Below, piece after piece: positions 9,639 through 20,153 of a DNA stretch of 62,707 nucleotides. Numbering within the stretch: position 1 is the first letter of the stretch; every line of letters begins with the position of its first letter. This DNA comes from Candidatus Micrarchaeum sp. (GTDB taxonomy: Archaea > Micrarchaeota > Micrarchaeia > CABMEP01). The translations under genes were made by a program, and so were the position numbers. The stretch is taken from the NCBI GenBank assembly GCA_020723065.1, contig DYJP01000001.1, positions 56,555 to 119,261 of the forward strand, read 5' to 3'. The notes below the pieces were generated by a model, which did no database searches, had not been told where the DNA came from, and was given only the letters and a program-made list of their open reading frames with translations.

Positions 9639-11660
9639 TTATTCGCTTTTGAGCTCTTTCTTCAGCTCGGCTATCAGCTTGGTCTTTCGAGTACTGTCTT
9701 TGACTGCGTTCTCTATGACGTCAATAAGACTGTAAGCAGGTATTATTTTCACTTTCTTTTTCTTGTCCTCGCTTAGCACTATATCTTCGAGATTTTCTTT
9801 CGGAACTATGACTGTCTTTATTCCCGCGTCTATTGCGGCCTCTACCTTGGCCGTTACTCCCCCTACTGGAAGCACGTCTCCTCTTACGCTCAATGATCCG
9901 GTCATCGCGAGATCTTGTTTGAGGGAAACCCCTTCCATCGCGCTCAGCACTGCAAGTGCCACAGATATAGAGGCGCTGTCACCTTCAACTCCCTCATAGG
10001 TCTGAAGGAACTGTATGTGGACGTCGTATGCGGTAACGTCTTTCTTCATGTGCTTCTTTATTATTGCGCTTACATTGTTCACCGCTTCCTTTGCAATCTC
10101 CCCTAGTTTTCCTGTCGCGATTACCTTTCCTTCAAATTTGGAAGATGCAGGGGTTACCTCCGCGACTATCGGCATGACGAGTCCGCTGCTGCTATCTCCA
10201 AGCACCGCAAGCCCGTTTACTCTTCCAATCTTTGCTCCATGAGTTTTGAGAACGCTATATTCCTTCTTTTGCTCGATCATCATGTGGGAGAGCTGCTGCT
10301 CGATCGTTTGCGCTACTACTTTCGCTTTCAGAATGTGTTGGACATCGACCAATTCAGCATTTTCGTTCTTTGCTATGTCTCCTGCGGCTCTTATGAGTCC
10401 TCCGAGCTCCCTGAGTTTGAGCGTAAGCTTGTGTTTTCTTCCTGCCTTTCTCTTGGCTTCTTTTATTATTTCTATTACCGCTTCTCTTGTGAAGTGCGGT
10501 ATCTTTCCGTCTTTTCTCACTTCTTGTGCGACGAACCTGACTAGCTTCTCTCTGTTTTCCTTGTTGTCCTGCATAGTGTCGTTGAGATATACTTCATATC
10601 CGTAACCTCTGATCCTTGATCTTAAGGCGGGATGCATTTTCTGCAAATCATCAAGGTTTCCAGCCGCCACAAGTACGAAATCGCATGGGACAGGTTCTGT
10701 CCTTGTCAGGGCCCCACTGGACATTTCGCTCTGGCCTGTGATCGGATATTTCTTTTCCTGCATTGCTGTGAGGAGATCCTGCTGCGATTTGGGATTTAAA
10801 GTTCCAACTTCATCTATGTATAATACGCCCATATCCGCCCTGTGTACAGCTCCAGCTTCAACTCTCAGGTGCGGAGGCGTGCCTAATCCCCCTGTCTGTA
10901 ACGGATCATGCTTGACATCTCCGAACAATGCTCCTGCCTTTGCTCCTGTCGCCTCTATGAACGGCGCGGTTCTTCTTCCTGTGTTGTCCACGATAAGCTT
11001 GGGTTCAAGCAAGTCGTCGCGCTTTCCTCCGACCTGCAGTTTTGAGAGGAACATCCACATGGCAAGGAAGAATAGCCCTCCTAGAATCACTGCTGCGATT
11101 ATTGACGAGTATTTTTCAAGGTTTGTCATGTCTGCCAAGTCTACAAATTGGAAAATCAGGAGCCCGATTGCAAGTATTGCCATTATCGTGAGAAGAGGTG
11201 ATATTCCGCTTTTCTTAGGCATATTCTTCTTCATCTTGTTCATGAATACTATCCTTCTTCCCTGGCCCATCTTCTGCTCTTCGCTTGCATGTTCCGGTGG
11301 AAGTCCTTGCGGGTATGTTGTGACTGTGTTTATTTTTGGGTTGTTCTCGTCGAATTCGTTCGGATACGATAATACATCCCTTAAGTTTTCAGCAGGCATG
11401 AGCTCCGCCATTCCCTGTGCGAGCATGCTTTTCCCAGTTCCTGGGGATCCGAGCAACAGTACGTTTCTCCTCTGGGCAGCAGCTTTCTTTACTATATCTA
11501 CCGCCTTGTTCTGGCCTATGATCTGGTCGATTATTTTGTCTGGAATTCTTATATCTGCCGTTGTCTTGAATTTTGGAAGTTCTTTTTCTAGCTCGTGGGT
11601 TTCTTTGCTTTGTATTTCTTGGTGTTTATTAGCTATTGAAGATTTGGTCATAAGTATCAC
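9639..11660 (-). CDS. lonB: Archaeal membrane-anchored Lon protease (LonB)
   Basis: [12 protein letters not shown], two TM segments, [13 protein letters not shown] catalytic Ser/Lys region. Confidence 0.94.
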   Translation of the reverse strand: MILMTKSSIANKHQEIQSKETHELEKELPKFKTTADIRIPDKIIDQIIGQNKAVDIVKKAAAQRRNVLLLGSPGTGKSMLAQGMAELMPAENLRDVLSYPNEFDENNPKINTVTTYPQGLPPEHASEEQKMGQGRRIVFMNKMKKNMPKKSGISPLLTIMAILAIGLLIFQFVDLADMTNLEKYSSIIAAVILGGLFFLAMWMFLSKLQVGGKRDDLLEPKLIVDNTGRRTAPFIEATGAKAGALFGDVKHDPLQTGGLGTPPHLRVEAGAVHRADMGVLYIDEVGTLNPKSQQDLLTAMQEKKYPITGQSEMSSGALTRTEPVPCDFVLVAAGNLDDLQKMHPALRSRIRGYGYEVYLNDTMQDNKENREKLVRFVAQEVRKDGKIPHFTREAVIEIIKEAKRKAGRKHKLTLKLRELGGLIRAAGDIAKNENAELVDVQHILKAKVVAQTIEQQLSHMMIEQKKEYSVLKTHGAKIGRVNGLAVLGDSSSGLVMPIVAEVTPASSKFEGKVIATGKLGEIAKEAVNNVSAIIKKHMKKDVTAYDVHIQFLQTYEGVEGDSASISVALAVLSAMEGVSLKQDLAMTGSLSVRGDVLPVGGVTAKVEAAIDAGIKTVIVPKENLEDIVLSEDKKKKVKIIPAYSLIDVIENAVKDSTRKTKLIAELKKELKSE

Positions 11661-11753
11661 TCCTGCAAAAATATGATTGGAAAATATAGTTGCTGATAAT
11701 TTGTATTAAAACTTTATAAATTGTCTTGTGCTTTGTTGGAAATCGGATTAGAG

Positions 11754-12551
11754 TTACTTCATTCTTATGAAAGAAGAATTTCCTGTAGGTATAAATGGCA
11801 TTATTTCGTCCCTACTTTTTCCAAGGTGTCTTGCTATCTTTTCAGCCACAATCTCTTTTCTGTAGTGTCCGGGAGTTACGGAGAAGCAAGTTCTGAAATT
11901 CTCTATTCCGCATTTTTCCGGAAGGCATTTGAGCTCTCCGCTGTGGTTAAGTCCCACTAGCAGCTTGAGCGAAGTGCTCCTGAAATAATTTTTCCTTCCG
12001 GCTATGAAAAAGCTTCCTTTGTCAAGATATTCTCCAGGAGGGGGAGACTTGCTTACCTGGTCCTTGGAGACATAATAAACGTCAATCGTGGCGTATCCCG
12101 CCTTCCATGCTGTTGAATAGCATGCGGCGAACTGTGCAGCCTGTTTTAATGAATCTTCTGAAGCTCTAGCTCCATTCTTGAGCACAACTACGGACGCTCC
12201 CGTGATGTCAGCATGGAAGAAAAGATCGTTCGACTCCAGCCTTTTTTTGACTATTTCCTCGTTCTGTCCTGCGCTCTTTCCGCCTATTGCAAGCAGCCCT
12301 TCGTTCGTCATGAACCAGTGGTAGTTCTCGTACCACTGCTTTTTAGCCTGCTTTTCTTGGTTCAGTTTTTCCTTTATTTCATTTTCGGCTTTCCTGCTTT
12401 CCAGTCTTTCTTTCTCTTTCTTTATCTCGATTTTAGTCTGGTCTATCGCTTTCATTGTGTCAGCGAGCTTCTGCTTCATCTTTTTTGATTTTTCAAAATA
12501 GATATTTGCGTTGTCGTATGCGGATTTATTCGGATCTATAGTTATCTCCAT
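11754..12551 (-). CDS. NFACT-R domain protein (RqcH/Rqc2-type C-terminal part only)
   Basis: Coiled coil followed by WYENYHWFMTNEGLLAIGGKSAGQNE...FFHADITGASVVVL; no NFACT-N domain in the ORF. Confidence 0.85.
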   Translation of the reverse strand: MEITIDPNKSAYDNANIYFEKSKKMKQKLADTMKAIDQTKIEIKKEKERLESRKAENEIKEKLNQEKQAKKQWYENYHWFMTNEGLLAIGGKSAGQNEEIVKKRLESNDLFFHADITGASVVVLKNGARASEDSLKQAAQFAACYSTAWKAGYATIDVYYVSKDQVSKSPPPGEYLDKGSFFIAGRKNYFRSTSLKLLVGLNHSGELKCLPEKCGIENFRTCFSVTPGHYRKEIVAEKIARHLGKSRDEIMPFIPTGNSSFIRMK

Positions 12552-12612
12552 GCTATGATTACCTGTCTATATCTTATTAAGTTTTGCGACTGGGAACTTA
12601 AATCCAGTAAAG

Positions 12613-12756
12613 ATGGGGATATGGATATAGAGGGATAGGTCGATGATATGGTTTTTGGCAGAGGATCCGATAGCGATAATGATAAGGAACAAGGAAATAT
12701 CGGACAAGTTCAGGAACTTCTTCTATGTATTATGGGAGCATGCGAATAGATCGTAA
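12613..12756 (+). pseudogene. Regulator-fragment repeat, copy 1 (degenerate)
   Basis: Frame reads MGIWI*RDRSMIWFLAEDPIAIMIRNKEISDKFRNFFYVLWEHANRS*; same peptide family as copies at 19.9, 60.9 and 62.5 kb; in-frame TAG. Confidence 0.75.
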
Positions 12757-12874
12757 TTAAGGCGAATGGAAACGCTAATCGCTCTATCTAAAAAGTACTA
12801 GACTATAATCGCATATAATTTCGGACTTCTTGACTAAAAGTAAATGTTTTATACTTTAGCCACTACTTTTCTAT

Positions 12875-13297
12875 ATGGTTGCAGCTTCAAAAAAAGTCGG
12901 GATTAAACAGGTAATGCTCGACACCAATGCGCTGGTTTTTTCAGTTCAGAACAAGGTGGATTTTGTTTCAAGAATAACTGAAATGCTTGAAGGATGCAAC
13001 TTTGAATTCATCATTCCTTCTGGAGTTGTAGATGAGCTTCAGATGATGATTAATTCTAAATCTATAAAGACAAAGGATAAACTTTCCGCTGGCATCTCTC
13101 TTAAATTGATATCTGGCCTTGTGAATCAAAGGAAGATTAAGGTGGTCGACTCCGATCTTCCTGTTGATGATTGGATGATCAAACAGGCTAAACTGCCTGA
13201 AAACAAGGGCAGGCTGGCTGTTTTCACATATGATCGCCCACTCAAGCAATATTTAAAAAAGTTGGGAGTACAATTAATATTACTAAAGAAATACTGA
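12875..13297 (+). CDS. PIN-domain nuclease (Fcf1/Utp24-like archaeal type)
   Basis: VMLDTNALVF...; TYDRPLKQYLKKLGV. Confidence 0.8.
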   Translation: MVAASKKVGIKQVMLDTNALVFSVQNKVDFVSRITEMLEGCNFEFIIPSGVVDELQMMINSKSIKTKDKLSAGISLKLISGLVNQRKIKVVDSDLPVDDWMIKQAKLPENKGRLAVFTYDRPLKQYLKKLGVQLILLKKY

Positions 13298-13356
13298 TTA
13301 TATATTGATCAGGTATTTCTTTTTTGGCTTTTTATATTTGGAAGAGGTTAGATTTT

Positions 13357-13962
13357 ATGTATAAAGTTCTCACTGTTTCAGACACTGTAAGAGTGCCACC
13401 ATCCTATTTCACCATGGATCTTAATTCAGCGATATTGAGGATAATTCAGGAGAAATACGAGAGAAAGGTAGATCTCGAGAACGGAGTGGTGCTTAGGATC
13501 TGGAACATTCACGAAATAACAGGAGGAAAGGTCGTGCTCGGAGACGGAGCCGCCTACTACGACGTGAAGTATAACGTTCTCTCGTTCATACCAGAGATCC
13601 ACGAAGTGATCAATGGAGAGGTTTCCGAAGTTATGGACTTCGGAATGTTCGTAAACATGGGTCCTTTCGACGGCTTGGTACATCTTTCGCAGATCGCTAA
13701 CGATTTCATAACGTTTGACAAGAAGTCAGGCAACCTCGTCATGAAAGGAAGCAAGCACTCGATCAAGAAGGGAGACTTTGTCCGCGCAAGGATAGTTTCT
13801 GTGAGCCTGAAGCCCACGATTCCTGAGACGAAGATAGCGCTTACAATGAAGAGCGATGGTCTCGGCGGAATGAGCTGGCTCCAAGAAGAGGAGAAGGCGA
13901 AGAAGCCAAAGAGAGAGGGCAAGGAAGAGAAGAAGGAGAAGAAATCCAAGAAGAAGGAATAA
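13357..13962 (+). CDS. rpoE1: DNA-directed RNA polymerase subunit E' (Rpo7)
   Basis: MYKVLTVSDTVRVPP...S1 domain, Lys-rich tail; ATG at 13357 preferred over the ORF-track start. Confidence 0.92.
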   Translation: MYKVLTVSDTVRVPPSYFTMDLNSAILRIIQEKYERKVDLENGVVLRIWNIHEITGGKVVLGDGAAYYDVKYNVLSFIPEIHEVINGEVSEVMDFGMFVNMGPFDGLVHLSQIANDFITFDKKSGNLVMKGSKHSIKKGDFVRARIVSVSLKPTIPETKIALTMKSDGLGGMSWLQEEEKAKKPKREGKEEKKEKKSKKKE

Positions 13963-13977
13963 TGAGAAGTGATTTTT

Positions 13978-14166
13978 ATGGAGAAAGCATGCAAGGTCTG
14001 TAAGTACATATCTAGTGGTGAGGTTAAGTGTCCGCTTTGCGGAAGCGACAAGCTCACAGACAAGTTCAGCGGGTTGGTTATAATCGTTAACCCTGAGATT
14101 TCAGATATAGCAAAGAAGCTGAACATCAAGGCTCCAGGAAAATACGCCGCGAAGATAAATGAATAA
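13978..14166 (+). CDS. spt4: Spt4 / RpoE'' elongation factor
   Basis: ACKVCKYISSGEVKCPLCGSDKLTDKFSGLVIIVNPE. Confidence 0.93.
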   Translation: MEKACKVCKYISSGEVKCPLCGSDKLTDKFSGLVIIVNPEISDIAKKLNIKAPGKYAAKINE

Positions 14167-14215
14167 ATTATTATCTTCTTTTCTAAAATTTTATTTTAAT
14201 AAATTTTTTTGTGTT

Positions 14216-16867
14216 TTAATTCCATTCAGTCTTTTTCTTTTTTGATCTTCTGTTCAGCCACTTCTTTATTTCGAACAGCAGAGTCAGCGAGAAGATCATC
14301 GGCAATGCATAGGCCCACTGCATGAGCGACATTTGCTTAAGCTCGAAAATTCCGGAAAGGAACGGCACGTAAAATGCAAGGAGCATCAAACCCACTATGA
14401 CAGATATGGAGAGTATAATGTGCCTTGATGTTCGTTTTATAGACTTGATTATTGAGTCGTCTATTGAAACCGAATTCAGGATTATGCCTATAACCGCAAC
14501 AAGAAGTGTGCCTATTGTTAACGACCTTTCGAATCCTTTGAAGATCGGCAGCGTGGTGAATATTCCAATGTATATTGAAACGAAAAGCGCGATAAGCAGC
14601 ATGAAGGCATACTCTCCAGTCTGCGGGAACTTCTTGGAAGTTTTTTTTCTTAGAGATTCTTCGTAGATGCTTTCTTTAGCGAAGCTTGTTGATATCGCAG
14701 TGTCAGCTATCAAGTTGATGAGGAGAATCTGCATCGCAGTCACCATGTCCCCGGTGAATATTATCGCGTTCACCATTATCGTGAAGAATATGGATAGGTC
14801 GGATGCGAACAGTGCGTAGAAAGTCCTTTCTATGGCGCGCCTCATGTCCTTTGACTCTTCGATCAGATCTATCATCGATTCGTAGCTGTCATTCTTGATT
14901 ATTCCTTCTGCATTGTATTTTATCGTGTCCGGTGAGCTTTCCACTGCAAGAGCAACGTTAGAGTAGAGGAAAGGGGAGGAGTCTATCCCGGTCGATTCGA
15001 TGTAAGTTACCTGATGTCCTTCTTGCCTGAACGTGTCTAGTATTATCTTTTCGTATTCCGTGGTGGACTCAGAAAATACGGTTGTATCCAGTATTCTTTT
15101 CATCCTTTCTTCGGGTCTGAGGAACTTTATCTCGTCGCAGATCATGGCCTTGGATCCTTTTTGCATAACTCCGATTTCTCTCGCGAAATTAACCGCCTTT
15201 CCGCTCGACTCAGTTGTTATGATTATAGGTCTTATCCCGGAGCTTATTAGGGTCTCTATCCTCTTTTTTATTTCGTGTTTCGGCGGGTCGTATATCCCTA
15301 TCAGTGAAAGCAATGTGAAATATTCTGGTTCATTTTTCTTCCATGCAAATGCAAACGCGTAGACAGTCTGACCCCTTGCGCTCATTTTCGCCTGTACAGT
15401 TTCCATCTCATTCTTTATCTTCTTGTCTATCTTCAGGAATTTCCCGTTGGAGTACATGGACTTGCATCGGTTGGCTACATCTTCGACGGGGCCGAACATC
15501 GTGAATGTTGTCCTGTTTCTGCTCCTGAGCTGCGTGATTGTGACTTTCTCGTCCTGTCTTCTGTTTAAGGCGATCCATTCTCCTCTGATGTTGTTGATTG
15601 GCACCCTGTTCTTCATCGCCATGACGATCAGCGCGCCTTCTATCGGGTCGCCGTCCATAATGCGGCTGTCATTTGCGTATTCCAGGCTTGCCTCTGTTGA
15701 TGCCGCCGCAAGTTCGGTGAGCAGGTCTATGGATGCATAGCTCTTCGCTCCCTTGAACATTCCGAGCGTGTCCCATCCGTCTCCAGTTACTGTTATCTCT
15801 TTCCTGTCCGTCCAGAGGTTTCTTACCGTGGGTTCGTTCCTGCTTAGCGACTTCAGTATCTCAGTGCTTATAATGGTGGTTCTTCCGAGCTTGTCCACCA
15901 TGCTCTCTTTTCTTATTATTGCAAATTTGGACATCCTTTCCATTGAGCTTGCATAGATGTAGGATGCGATTGAATACACTGTCTCCGGTACCGCCGCCAC
16001 TATGGCAGCAGCCGTGATTACCACCGAAGTGAAAATCGGAACTTCGTCAAGCGTAAGCTGGAGAAGGATCACAAGCGATGCAAGGTATACCACCGGAGTG
16101 AAAGAATCCGTAGCCTTCTTCACCCTTCCTATCGCGTCGTTTCTCTTGGGGTCTGCGGAGAAGGGCTCCCTTATTCCGTATGTTATATGGTACTTCGTCT
16201 TCTCTCCGATTGACGTCACTCTCATCATTAGCTCCCCCTGGATCACGAACGTTCCTGCGTAAACGGAGGCGGGATCCGATTTGTACGGCTTGAAGCTTTT
16301 CTGCACCTCAAGTTCCGGAAGCTTGTCCACCACTTCTCCCCTGAATATACTTTCGTCAACTTTGCATTCCGAGGACTTTATTACGATTCCGTCTGCCGGG
16401 ATCATCATTCCTGTTTTAAGAAGCACTATGTCTCCGGGAACTATGTCTTCTATCCTGACGCGCTTTACCATGCCATCCCTGAATACTCTGGTATCTCCGG
16501 AGAATTCAGAGGTGTTGCTTATTATCTTGGCCTCTGTGTCCTTTTCCCTCTTCCAGTTCATGGCTATTGTTATGGAAATTATCAGGAGGATAGAGATTCC
16601 TTCGATAACGCTGACTGTGGAAAGGAATATCGCAGCAAGTATGAGTAGGAGTATAGGGTAGCTGAACTGGGAAAAGAATATGTCTAAGTTTTTGCTTCGT
16701 ACATAGGAGACGAGTCTGTTCTTCCCGTGCTTCTTTTCCAGTTCTTTTGCCTCTACAGTTGTGAGCCCTATAGGCATTATCTTTCCGGTTGAGATCTGCT
16801 TAGAAATAGTTTCATCTTTTCCGTTTTTTTCATTCTGGTTGGATTTTTTAGGAGCCATATTTATCAA
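14216..16867 (-). CDS. P-type ATPase homolog with degenerate catalytic motifs (predicted pseudo-ATPase)
   Basis: Full-length P-type architecture (883 aa), but DKTGTLT is EILKSLS, TGES is RGEV, KGAPE is FGPVE, TGD is TTE and GDGVND is ESTGID. Confidence 0.88.
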   Translation of the reverse strand: MINMAPKKSNQNEKNGKDETISKQISTGKIMPIGLTTVEAKELEKKHGKNRLVSYVRSKNLDIFFSQFSYPILLLILAAIFLSTVSVIEGISILLIISITIAMNWKREKDTEAKIISNTSEFSGDTRVFRDGMVKRVRIEDIVPGDIVLLKTGMMIPADGIVIKSSECKVDESIFRGEVVDKLPELEVQKSFKPYKSDPASVYAGTFVIQGELMMRVTSIGEKTKYHITYGIREPFSADPKRNDAIGRVKKATDSFTPVVYLASLVILLQLTLDEVPIFTSVVITAAAIVAAVPETVYSIASYIYASSMERMSKFAIIRKESMVDKLGRTTIISTEILKSLSRNEPTVRNLWTDRKEITVTGDGWDTLGMFKGAKSYASIDLLTELAAASTEASLEYANDSRIMDGDPIEGALIVMAMKNRVPINNIRGEWIALNRRQDEKVTITQLRSRNRTTFTMFGPVEDVANRCKSMYSNGKFLKIDKKIKNEMETVQAKMSARGQTVYAFAFAWKKNEPEYFTLLSLIGIYDPPKHEIKKRIETLISSGIRPIIITTESSGKAVNFAREIGVMQKGSKAMICDEIKFLRPEERMKRILDTTVFSESTTEYEKIILDTFRQEGHQVTYIESTGIDSSPFLYSNVALAVESSPDTIKYNAEGIIKNDSYESMIDLIEESKDMRRAIERTFYALFASDLSIFFTIMVNAIIFTGDMVTAMQILLINLIADTAISTSFAKESIYEESLRKKTSKKFPQTGEYAFMLLIALFVSIYIGIFTTLPIFKGFERSLTIGTLLVAVIGIILNSVSIDDSIIKSIKRTSRHIILSISVIVGLMLLAFYVPFLSGIFELKQMSLMQWAYALPMIFSLTLLFEIKKWLNRRSKKKKTEWN

Positions 16868-16890
16868 GTTTCAGTTTAAGCTTTGACGGT

Positions 16891-18117
16891 TTACTGCTTG
16901 ACGATTACCCTTTCCGCCACGCTGCTGATTCTTTCCAGCTTGAGGGGTATTCTTGTACCTATCGGAGTCTGCGCTATCGCGGTTTCGGCCTTCCGGTCTA
17001 TTCCTATTATCTTTCCGATGTAGGCGCCTATATCGGTTATCACTTCCTTGCCCTCAAGCTTCATTTTGACTGCGATCTTGACCTTGAGCTTTCTTGCGAT
17101 CTCTATGGTCAGGAGTGATACTGCTATAGTGAGTATTATCGTGGCCATGAATTCGTAAAACCATGAATCACCAATCACCCATGAAAGCGCTATGTAGCTG
17201 AGGAAGGATACCATTAATCCGTTCACAGTGTACTGCCCGGTATCCACGAGTTCGAAATAGCTTCCTTTCGGATAAAGTTCTATTGTTTTGCCTACCATCA
17301 GAAGTACTATTATGACCAGGAGGAATGGGGAGAATATGGGCCTGAGGCTGTAGGCCACGGATTCCACGAAAGAGTAGCCGTTCTGTGTGGCGAAGGTGTA
17401 TTCGTTCACCCCTATTGAAAGCGAGATTATCGCCAATGCCAGTATTGGAACATACACAACCAGCGCCATCTTAGTAGAAGGCATGATCAGGTTCCTTATG
17501 GTGTTAATCATGAACTCCTCCACTCCGAAACCTTTCAGAAGCAGATATAACCCTACGATCCCGATTATTGGTTTCCAGCCGTACCCTAAAGTGTCGCTGA
17601 TGAGGAATGAGATAAGTATCAACGCAGGTATTCCGAAGAAAAGCCTTGCATAGTAAGGCTCCTTAAGCTTGCCAAGAAGCGTGACGTATGTTTTTTCCAG
17701 TTCCTTTGCCTGCTTCATAACCACTGTTTTCTTTGAGTCTATCTTGACTCTGGAAGAGATTAGAGGAAGTATCTCCTCGTCGTCCGCTCCGTCCGTCACG
17801 AATATACAGGAGGTTGCGTGGAACTGTTGGAGTATTGATTCCAGTTGGGTAACTAGCTTCTTGTCTGCCTTGTATCCGAGCGAGTTATCTCCAGTGATGG
17901 TGACAATCTCTGCCTTTTTAGTCTTTGTGATTTCATCATATATCTTTACCGCCTGGAACATCGCGTTTGCATCCACTTCTTCAGGGTCGTGAAGTAGTAG
18001 ATTTGTGGCTGCCTGTACGTTTGCCTGCCGTCCTATGACTGGACCTATTATTTTAGCTTTCTTGCCCAGGTCATCGTCTCTGTCGACGCACAATATTAAG
18101 ACATTATCCTTCGCCAT
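16891..18117 (-). CDS. DUF373 family archaeal membrane protein
   Basis: VLILCVDRDDDLGKKAKIIGPVIGRQANVQAATNLLLHDPEEVDANA N-terminus, multiple TM segments. Confidence 0.88.
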   Translation of the reverse strand: MAKDNVLILCVDRDDDLGKKAKIIGPVIGRQANVQAATNLLLHDPEEVDANAMFQAVKIYDEITKTKKAEIVTITGDNSLGYKADKKLVTQLESILQQFHATSCIFVTDGADDEEILPLISSRVKIDSKKTVVMKQAKELEKTYVTLLGKLKEPYYARLFFGIPALILISFLISDTLGYGWKPIIGIVGLYLLLKGFGVEEFMINTIRNLIMPSTKMALVVYVPILALAIISLSIGVNEYTFATQNGYSFVESVAYSLRPIFSPFLLVIIVLLMVGKTIELYPKGSYFELVDTGQYTVNGLMVSFLSYIALSWVIGDSWFYEFMATIILTIAVSLLTIEIARKLKVKIAVKMKLEGKEVITDIGAYIGKIIGIDRKAETAIAQTPIGTRIPLKLERISSVAERVIVKQ

Positions 18118-18368
18118 TAACGCACCTTGCTTCCTCCTTCACGGCCACTTTTTCTTTTTTTTTCGACCGTTCCTTCTTCAACTGATTTGAGAATAGTTGT
18201 ATTTTAATATTTATAAAGGATACTATCGTATATTATAATATAGCTATTATATTTTAATCCTTAGAAAAATTTCCACGCGGCTGATCATTGGTTATGCTTT
18301 TGAATTATTTAGGTAGAATCGAATTTCATTAGTTTCAGGTTCTTAAAGTTTGTTAAAAGTTGATTAGT

Positions 18369-19193
18369 ATGGAAGAAAAGGAAAACATAAAGGTCGTTAT
18401 ACCAGGAGAGGTATTGGGCACCGAAGAGGAATTCCTTCCAGGGGAGGGAACTTCTACAGACAAGGAAGGAAATATCCGCGCAGTAGTGGCTGGAAAAGTG
18501 AACGTTGACGAGAACAGACAGATTACTATTTCTTCAAGTGATGTTCTGCAAAAGATAAAAGTAGGGGACGTGGTTTATGGAATGGTGGAGGAGATGTTCG
18601 AATCTGTGGCATTTATAACAATGGAGCATAAGGCGTCTCCTTCGTCTAAACAGATAACCCATACATCTGCAATCATTCCTGTTTCTGAAATTCAGGAAGG
18701 ATACATCGAATGCATAAGGGATGCGATTCATGTCGGAGATTTCGTTAAGGCAGTAGTGACGGAACTAACTCCTTTCAGAGTGGTGTTAAGCCTCAAGCCC
18801 AAGGGAATGGGCGTGGTGCAGGCTTTCTGCTCTTATGACAGGCAGCCGATGGATCTAAAGGGAGACGTTTTGGTTTGTTCCAAATGCGGTCAGAGGGAGA
18901 AAAGAAAGTTAGGGACTCCTTATGGCGAGTACGAGTTCACAGGTAAGCTTGACCTTTCAATGCTAAGAAAGGAAAGGCAGGAACGAAGGCCGCCACGGGA
19001 AGGGGGCTTCAGGGACAGGGGGTCAAGGGGTGGAGATCGTGGTGGAAGAGGATTCAGTGGCGGTGATAGAGGGAGATTCCGAAGAGATAGAGGCCCGAGA
19101 AGAAGCGAAGGCGGTCCGCGTAGGGAAAGATCTGGAAGATCTGGTTCTTTTCAGCAGAAGAGTGGAAGATTCGGAGGACAGTCAAAGTTTTAA
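18369..19193 (+). CDS. csl4: Exosome subunit Csl4 with RGG-rich C-terminal tail
   Basis: N-terminal VIPGEVLGTEEEFLPGEGT, S1 domain, CSYDRQPM...CSKCGQ zinc ribbon, then about 70 aa RG-rich tail. Confidence 0.9.
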   Translation: MEEKENIKVVIPGEVLGTEEEFLPGEGTSTDKEGNIRAVVAGKVNVDENRQITISSSDVLQKIKVGDVVYGMVEEMFESVAFITMEHKASPSSKQITHTSAIIPVSEIQEGYIECIRDAIHVGDFVKAVVTELTPFRVVLSLKPKGMGVVQAFCSYDRQPMDLKGDVLVCSKCGQREKRKLGTPYGEYEFTGKLDLSMLRKERQERRPPREGGFRDRGSRGGDRGGRGFSGGDRGRFRRDRGPRRSEGGPRRERSGRSGSFQQKSGRFGGQSKF

Positions 19194-19266
19194 TCTTTAT
19201 GCCTGATATTAATAATGCATTTGATATTTTGCTTGTATTTATCGGATTTTTTCTGAGGTGTTTTTT

Positions 19267-19530
19267 ATGGTTGAATTGAAGATTGACAAAAAGGACAAAA
19301 ATTATGTCGAGATTACTTTCATAGGCGAGGACATTGCACTCATTAACGTTATAAGGGAGATCCTTGTTGAGAACGATGAAGTGGAATTTGCGGCGGTTAA
19401 GCACGACCACATCGAGCTTGCAAACCCGGTGCTCGTGGTCAGAACAAAGAAAGGCAACCCGTCCACGCTCATCGCAAAGGCGGCGGCAAAGGTCGCGAAG
19501 ATGGCAGGAGACCTATCCAAGAGTTTGTAA
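19267..19530 (+). CDS. rpoL: DNA-directed RNA polymerase subunit L (Rpo11)
   Basis: NYVEITFIGEDIALINVIREIL...HIELANPVLVVRTKKGNP. Confidence 0.92.
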   Translation: MVELKIDKKDKNYVEITFIGEDIALINVIREILVENDEVEFAAVKHDHIELANPVLVVRTKKGNPSTLIAKAAAKVAKMAGDLSKSL

Positions 19531-19829
19531 TTTTTCTGTTTTTCCAGTTATTTTCCATTTTATATTGGCAGGTAAGTAAAAGTCGATTTTACTTAAGCTT
19601 AGTTAAGTAAACAGTAATTAAGCCTTTTTGACTAACTTTTGATAAATACCGGCTTTCGGTAAATGCCGAACGTTGGCGGAATGTTTTTTTTTACTCTTAT
19701 ACCGCCTTCGATCTCTACATTCTGAAAAAAACAACTCCTATTCTTTTCTTAAACTGAAATTTGTATTAATGACCTTTTTGTGCCACCCGACGTTAAGCAC
19801 TGCTCAAAGCGAAGTTTTGTATTTGCGGC

Positions 19830-20120
19830 CAATATGGGAAGGAACTTGAGTCCGCGCTGGACGAAATAGGGGTGAAGGGCAACGAGGCGAAGATATACCT
19901 TTCCCTATTGAGATTGAAGTCGGCCAGGATGAGGCTAAGGGAGGCCAGGATAATGCCGATAATGTTCGGGTCGCACATGGGCATTTGGACATGCAGGGAC
20001 AGGTCGATAATCTGGCTCATCGCCGAGGATCCGATAGCGATAATGATAAGGAACAGGGAGATATCGGATGAGTTCAGGAATTTCTTTAATGTTTTGTGGG
20101 AGCATGCGGACAAAAAATGA
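19830..20120 (+). pseudogene. Regulator-fragment repeat, copy 2 (TrmB-like HTH start joined to a C-terminal fragment)
   Basis: ELESALDEIGVKGNEAKIYLSLLRLKS resembles a TrmB-type HTH, joined directly to IMPIMFGSHMGIWTCRDRSIIWLIAEDPIAIMIRNREISDEFRNFFNVLWEHADKK. Confidence 0.65.
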
Positions 20121-20153
20121 AAGGATTAAATGCGACAGGTGCGTGGGATTAGT

